Shown: piece after piece, positions 15,667 to 18,717 of the stretch
How positions within the stretch are numbered: the stretch's first letter is position 1
Layout: every line of letters begins with the position of its first letter
From: SIG653 sp045578045
GTDB taxonomy: Bacteria > Bacillota > Clostridia > Oscillospirales > CAG-382
Reading direction: 5' to 3'
Assembly: GCA_045578045.1 (NCBI GenBank)
Contig: JAZNJM010000110.1
Span: forward strand, 1 to 18,717
DNA length: 18,717 nt
The notes under the pieces: generated by a model
Database searches by the model: none
Told to the model about the DNA's origin: nothing
What the model saw: only the letters and a program-made list of their open reading frames with translations
Made by a program: the position numbers and the translations under genes

Positions 15667-15909
15667 ATGAGACTTGATAAGTTTTTAAAACTTTCCAGAA
15701 TAATAAAACGTAGAACCGTTGCAAATGAGGCGTGTGATTCATCATATGTTTCCGTAAACGGAAAAACAGCAAAGGCTTCATATGATGTTAAGGTGGGCGA
15801 TGTTATTGAAATAATGTATGGCAATAAAACAACAAAATTTGTTGTCAACGTTGTAAAGGAACACGTTACTAAAGATGAAGCGGCTGAAATGTATACTGTT
15901 TTAAAATAG
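15667..15909 (+). CDS. rqcP: S4-domain RNA-binding protein RqcP (YabO)
   Basis: RqcP works with RqcH on obstructed 50S subunits to add C-terminal alanine tails to stalled nascent chains. The 80-residue product is almost entirely an S4 domain: MRLDKFLKLSRIIKRRTVANEAC matches the conserved helical RLDKFL...R.IKRR..A motif, followed by YVSVNGK and VKVGDVIEI. It starts six bases after hup with only a short AAGG, so translation is probably coupled to hup. In B. subtilis the same gene (yabO) precedes yabP, yabQ and divIC, exactly as here, which supports the assignment over other S4 proteins such as Hsp15. Confidence 0.9.
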   Translation: MRLDKFLKLSRIIKRRTVANEACDSSYVSVNGKTAKASYDVKVGDVIEIMYGNKTTKFVVNVVKEHVTKDEAAEMYTVLK

Positions 15910-15959
15910 GTTCTGAAATTTGTTATATCGTCATATACTTATTCAAGGAGGATGAGTAT

Positions 15960-16253
15960 ATGACGGAAAACTTATTTAAACAAACAATATCCATAAAAAA
16001 CAGAAATTATTTTGAGGCAGATAACGTTGAAGAGGTTTTGGTTTTCGATGAATCAAACGTTGTTTTGTCTGTTAGTGGTTCTGCATTTTCAGAATTGATT
16101 ATAGGCGGAAGCGAACTTTCCATAATATCCCTTGATTCCCAAAAGAAAACTGTTGCTGTTAAGGGGCATATAGATGCTGTTGTTTATTCCGACAGAGCTG
16201 TAAAAAACAAAAAGAACAGCAAAAAAGGTTTTCTATCAAGAATTTTTGAGTAA
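15960..16253 (+). CDS. yabP: Sporulation protein YabP
   Basis: YabP is a small sporulation protein whose mutants in B. subtilis are affected in spore formation; its biochemical role is unknown. The 97-residue product shows the family pattern: an N-terminal ISIKNRNYFEADNVEEVLVFDE segment, a strand with LIIGGSELSIISLD, and VKGHIDAVVYSD. A basic tail (KNKKNSKKGF) ends the protein. ATG 15960 has AAGGAGG eight bases upstream, the strongest ribosome site of this operon. In Bacillus the yabP-yabQ pair is expressed in the mother cell during sporulation, and its presence is the best evidence that the organism forms endospores. No sporulation sigma promoter could be identified in the 50-base gap upstream. 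Confidence 0.88.
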   Translation: MTENLFKQTISIKNRNYFEADNVEEVLVFDESNVVLSVSGSAFSELIIGGSELSIISLDSQKKTVAVKGHIDAVVYSDRAVKNKKNSKKGFLSRIFE

Positions 16254-16302
16254 AGATATTTAATTGTGAAATATAATGGTGAAGGTGAATTAAGAACTTA
16301 TT

Positions 16303-16722
16303 ATGGAAAATTCATATATTCAAAATTTGCCCCAGATGTATCTATGCTCGTTTATTTTTGGTATTGTTTGCGCTGGGTTATATGACGTTTTGTGGGCTTT
16401 GCGTGTTTCGCTATTGAATAATCGTTTCGTTTGGCTCACAGACATCCTTGCTACAAGTTCAGCAGGGATTTTTATTTCGGTATTGCAATATAATTTCTCT
16501 TCGGGAAAGTTTCGCCTTTTGCCTTTTTTCTTTTTTTTCTTTGGGCTTATGGCAATGCGTTTAACTTTTTCGAGAGCTTTAAGACTTGTTATTGATAAAA
16601 TTATATCCTTAATATCTTCGTATATATTGTCAAAAAAAATCAAATTGTCTTCTTGTTATCGCAGATATTATCTTTTAAGATTATCTTCTCACGGCTTTGG
16701 GCTGTTAAAAAAACAAAAATAA
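16303..16722 (+). CDS. yabQ: Spore cortex biosynthesis protein YabQ
   Basis: YabQ is a membrane protein needed for spore cortex formation in B. subtilis, where it is located in the forespore outer membrane. The 139-residue product is hydrophobic, with likely transmembrane helices near 12-33, 45-62 and 70-90. The N-terminal FIFGIVCAGLYDVLWALR and WLTDILATSSAG segments match the family pattern of a helix followed by a polar D-containing turn. The C-terminal part is basic. At about 140 residues it is shorter than the roughly 200-residue Bacillus protein, as in many Clostridia. The codons for a run of phenylalanines contain long T tracts (16524-16538). The ribosome site is poorly placed: GAAGGTG is 15 bases from the ATG. 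Confidence 0.82.
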   Translation: MENSYIQNLPQMYLCSFIFGIVCAGLYDVLWALRVSLLNNRFVWLTDILATSSAGIFISVLQYNFSSGKFRLLPFFFFFFGLMAMRLTFSRALRLVIDKIISLISSYILSKKIKLSSCYRRYYLLRLSSHGFGLLKKQK

Positions 16723-16725
16723 AGT

Positions 16726-16747
16726 AATGTATTTTAAATAATACATT
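16726..16747 (+). repeat. AT-only inverted repeat between yabQ and divIC
   Basis: AATGTATT and AATACATT form a perfect 8-bp stem around the loop TTAAAT, directly before the TTG at 16748. It has almost no GC and no T-tract, so it is not a convincing terminator. It could modulate translation of divIC. Confidence 0.35.
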
Positions 16748-16783
16748 TTGATGTTTATATTTACTTGGTGTTATGAAAGAATT

Positions 16784-17059
16784 ATGAAAAAGAATTTCAA
16801 CGTTATAATCAGAATTGTTTTTACTTTTGTGATTATATATTTTATGTTTAACGTTATAAGAATTATATATGATGTAAATGAGCTTGAAAAAGATTCGGAA
16901 GAGATTTCTGAAGCTGTTGATTCCCTTGAAGAAAGAGTTTCAAAATTGAAATACAGACTTGATTCACCAATTGATAGGGAGTATATGGAAAGAGTTGCAA
17001 AGGAGAACGGATATTATTCTCCTGATGAAACTGTTTTTTATAATAATTTAGGAAAATAA
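16784..17059 (+). CDS. divIC: FtsB/DivIC-type septum formation protein
   Basis: DivIC (FtsB in Gram-negatives) is a bitopic protein that forms a complex with FtsL and DivIB/FtsQ at the division site. The product has a short basic N-terminus (MKKNF), one transmembrane helix at about 8-29, an acidic coiled-coil at about 32-62, and a C-terminal segment ERVAKENGYYSPDETVF that matches the conserved ..A......PGE..F end of the family. From ATG 16784 it has 91 residues. In-frame TTG 16748 and ATG 16751 would add 11 or 12 atypical residues and have no ribosome site. It follows yabQ as in B. subtilis. Confidence 0.85.
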   Translation: MKKNFNVIIRIVFTFVIIYFMFNVIRIIYDVNELEKDSEEISEAVDSLEERVSKLKYRLDSPIDREYMERVAKENGYYSPDETVFYNNLGK

Positions 17060-17096
17060 TTTCTTAATTCTTATAATTAAAAATGGAGACGTTATT

Positions 17097-17933
17097 GTGA
17101 GAGAAATTTCTTCGTCTAAAATAACAGAAGCTGTCAAAAGGCTTTTTTTGAAGGCTAACGTATATTTAACTGATGATATAAAAAGCTGTATAATAGATAG
17201 TGAAAAAAAAGAGTCATCATCAGTTGGAAAAAATATATTAAATAACTTGGTTTTAAATTATAAATCTGCCGAAAACAAAAACATACCAATTTGTCAGGAT
17301 ACGGGTATGGCAGTAATTTTTGCAGAAATTGGTCAAGACGTTCATATATCGGGTGAGCTTTTTGAAGATGCTGTAAACGAGGGCGTTAGACAAGCGTATG
17401 ACGTTGGGTATTTCAGAAAGTCTGTTGTTTCAGATCCTCTTGAAAGAAAAAATAGCGGCGATAATACTCCCGCAGTTATATATACTAAAATCGTTGGGGG
17501 AGATAAAATAAGTTTATCTGTTATGCCAAAAGGTTTTGGAAGCGAAAATATGTCCAGAATTAAAATGCTTAACCCCTCTGAGGGAGAAGATGCTATTGTT
17601 GATTTTGTTAAAGAAACAGTTTGCATTGCGGGTGGAAAGCCTTGTCCTCCTCTTGTTATTGGCGTTGGTATAGGCGGTACTTTCGATTATGCGGCAGTTT
17701 TATCTAAAAAAGCGTTGCTTAATGAGGTTGGTAAAAATAGTAAACGTTTTGGTGAGCTTGAACAAAAAATACTTAAAGCTGTCAATAAAACGGGAATCGG
17801 TCCGCAAGGACTTGGCGGAGATACAACTGCTCTTTGGGTTTCTGTTGAAGGATATGCAACTCATATTGCAGGACTTCCCGTTGCGGTTAACGTTGGATGC
17901 CACGTAACAAGACACGCAAAAGAAATAATTTAA
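17097..17933 (+). CDS. fumA: Class I fumarate hydratase / tartrate dehydratase alpha subunit
   Basis: Two-subunit class I fumarases hydrate fumarate to malate with a [4Fe-4S] cluster; the alpha subunit carries the cluster. The 278-residue product matches alpha subunits throughout. ICQDTGMAV contains Cys66, GGKPCPP contains Cys183 and GCHVTRHAK contains Cys268. Their spacing of 117 and 85 residues is close to that of the cluster cysteines in E. coli TtdA, and Cys176 is a less likely alternative. Further family blocks are SGDNTPAVIYTKIV, MPKGFGSENMS, VGIGGTFDYA and GIGPQGLGG. The start is GTG 17097, with GGAG eight bases upstream. A terminator begins two bases after the stop, so the beta subunit gene that normally follows is not here. 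L-tartrate or another hydroxy acid is an alternative substrate. Confidence 0.88.
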   Translation: MREISSSKITEAVKRLFLKANVYLTDDIKSCIIDSEKKESSSVGKNILNNLVLNYKSAENKNIPICQDTGMAVIFAEIGQDVHISGELFEDAVNEGVRQAYDVGYFRKSVVSDPLERKNSGDNTPAVIYTKIVGGDKISLSVMPKGFGSENMSRIKMLNPSEGEDAIVDFVKETVCIAGGKPCPPLVIGVGIGGTFDYAAVLSKKALLNEVGKNSKRFGELEQKILKAVNKTGIGPQGLGGDTTALWVSVEGYATHIAGLPVAVNVGCHVTRHAKEII

Positions 17934-17935
17934 TA

Positions 17936-17974
17936 AAAAAAGCTGTGTTCTGTAAAATCAAACACAGCTTTTTT
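17936..17974 (+). terminator. Strong Rho-independent terminator after fumA
   Basis: A 14-bp stem starts at A17936 and includes GCTGTGTT (17942-17949) paired with AACACAGC (17961-17968), with an 11-base loop, extended by A6 on the left and T6 on the right. The flanking A and T tracts make it work in either direction. It closes the hup-to-fumA operon. Confidence 0.9.
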
Positions 17975-18060
17975 ATAGCTCTACTTTTTAAGTTTGAAGT
18001 AATGTTTTTTAAACAAAATGTAAACGCAAAAATAGTATTTGAATAAATAAAAAAAACGAA

Positions 18061-18080
18061 TAAAATGACATAAAATGACA
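18061..18080 (+). repeat. Tandem 10-bp direct repeat upstream of the hpf promoters
   Basis: TAAAATGACA occurs twice in a row with no gap, one helical turn per unit. The core TGACA recurs in the two -35 boxes downstream (18104-18108 and 18118-18122), giving four copies in 57 bases. It could be a protein-binding site or a remnant of local duplication. Confidence 0.5.
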
Positions 18081-18102
18081 AAATAATTTTTTTTGTGCTA
18101 AA

Positions 18103-18130
18103 TTGACAAAAACCTATTGACAAATATAAT
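18103..18130 (+). promoter_or_regulatory. Consensus sigma-A promoter of hpf (P1)
   Basis: TTGACA (18103-18108) and TATAAT (18125-18130) are both perfect, with a 16-base spacer. This promoter overlaps P2, so polymerase cannot occupy both at once. Confidence 0.65.
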
Positions 18131-18145
18131 GTAATATGGTATAAT
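18117..18145 (+). promoter_or_regulatory. Consensus sigma-A promoter of hpf (P2)
   Basis: TTGACA (18117-18122) and TATAAT (18140-18145) are both perfect with the ideal 17-base spacer. Initiation is expected near 18152, leaving a leader of about 24 bases that contains the AAGGAGG ribosome site at 18161-18167. Confidence 0.85.
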
Positions 18146-18175
18146 CATTACAGAAAAAGGAAGGAGGTCCTATAA

Positions 18176-18703
18176 ATGAAGCCTATTATTATTTCTAAAA
18201 AATTTGAACTCACTCAAGACGTTAAAGACAGAATTACTAAAAAACTTAACAAACTTAACAAATTCTTTGATTCTGAAACAGAGGCAACTGTTCGTCTGAA
18301 AGAAGAACGTGGAAGAGTTATCGTTGAAATTACTATCTATAAAGGCAGTTCGATTTTCAGAGCAGAAGAAACTGATAAAGATCCGATATTTGCTATTGAT
18401 CATGCTGTTGACGTAATTGAACGCCAGATCAGAAAAAACAGAACGAGACTTTATAAGAGATTGTATAGCAATAACGATATTATTCCGGAAGTCGAAGACG
18501 TTGATTCCGAAATTGAGGAAGATATCAGAATTTCCAAGGTTAAAAAGTTTGAGTTTGCTCCGATGACGGTTGAAGAAGCAATTATGCAGATGAACCTTTT
18601 GTCCCATGAATTCTTTATGTTCCGTAATGCCGAAACGGGTACTTTTAACCTTGTTTATAAACGCAAAAAAAACGAATATGGTGTTATTGAACCAAAAGAA
18701 TAA
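18176..18703 (+). CDS. hpf: Long-form ribosome hibernation promoting factor
   Basis: Long HPF binds the 30S subunit and joins two 70S ribosomes into inactive 100S dimers. The 175-residue protein has the N-terminal S30AE domain (about 1-100), with the ISKKFELTQDVKDRITKKLNKLNKFFD helix start and the VEITIYKGSSIFRAEETDKDPIFAIDHAVDVIERQIRKNR strand-helix block. An acidic linker follows (about 104-122), then the C-terminal dimerisation domain (about 128-175) with KFEFAPMTVEEAIMQMNLLSHEFFMFRNAETG. Short HPF and YfiA lack this second domain. The ATG has AAGGAGG eight bases upstream. It is transcribed on its own from two overlapping consensus promoters after a terminator. The gene is complete, with only 14 bases remaining in the window. 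Confidence 0.96.
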   Translation: MKPIIISKKFELTQDVKDRITKKLNKLNKFFDSETEATVRLKEERGRVIVEITIYKGSSIFRAEETDKDPIFAIDHAVDVIERQIRKNRTRLYKRLYSNNDIIPEVEDVDSEIEEDIRISKVKKFEFAPMTVEEAIMQMNLLSHEFFMFRNAETGTFNLVYKRKKNEYGVIEPKE

Positions 18704-18717
18704 TATAAAATAGAATA

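Noticed and set aside
16265..16280. TATAAT at 16271-16276 as a promoter for yabQ
   Set aside because: No acceptable -35 box lies 15-19 bases upstream, and TATAAT is common by chance at this base composition.
18170..18607. A 145-codon open frame on the minus strand opposite hpf
   Set aside because: It lies entirely opposite a certain gene, has a Phe/Asn/Ser-rich composition typical of antisense shadow frames, and resembles no family.
1..18717. A defence, mobile or biosynthetic system hidden among the core genes
   Set aside because: All but one gene are recognised housekeeping, sporulation or division genes in conserved order; no integrase, transposase, toxin-antitoxin pair or repeat array was found.

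Overview
This 18.7 kb window is an AT-rich chromosomal segment in which every supported gene lies on the + strand. The gene content points to an endospore-forming member of the Clostridia (Firmicutes): a gmk-rpoZ-priA-def-fmt-rsmB-rlmN-stp-prkC-rsgA string, known from the same order in Bacillus and Clostridia, plus a hup-rqcP-yabP-yabQ-divIC sporulation/division string. Genus cannot be named from the sequence alone. No tRNA, rRNA, CRISPR array, insertion sequence or phage gene was seen, and no gap between genes exceeds 300 bases.

Region 1 (1-8026) is a compact core-gene run: the 3' part of gmk, rpoZ, priA (starting inside rpoZ), def, fmt (starting inside def), an unrecognised two-TM membrane protein (4885-5640), rsmB and rlmN. 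coaBC, which lies between rpoZ and priA in Bacillus subtilis, is absent. Together these genes cover GMP phosphorylation, RNA polymerase assembly, replication restart, N-formylation and deformylation of initiator Met, and rRNA/tRNA methylation.

Region 2 (8182-15184), after a 155-base gap, holds the PP2C phosphatase / PASTA kinase pair (stp, prkC) and rsgA, each joined by 1-4 base overlaps, then pssA (phosphatidylserine synthase), pfkA (phosphofructokinase) and a cysK-like gene. rpe and thiN, which follow rsgA in B. subtilis, are not here. Several enzymes carry unusual residues at otherwise conserved sites: PrkC has HSD instead of HRD plus a threonine-poor activation loop, RsgA has Asn for the switch-I His, CysK has KTR and TSGNQG, and PfkA has Cys before TIDND.

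Region 3 (15185-17974) begins with two good sigma-A promoters and encodes HU, the S4-domain protein RqcP, sporulation proteins YabP and YabQ, the divisome protein DivIC/FtsB and a class I fumarase alpha subunit. It ends in a strong Rho-independent terminator. The fumarase beta subunit that normally follows alpha is not in the window.

Region 4 (17975-18717) carries a direct repeat, two overlapping promoters each with perfect TTGACA and TATAAT boxes, and hpf (long ribosome hibernation factor).

I found no clearly new multi-gene system. The best leads are the paired anomalies in PrkC, the RsgA switch-I substitution, the fumarase alpha gene without its beta partner, the double consensus promoter of hpf, and the unknown membrane protein between fmt and rsmB.
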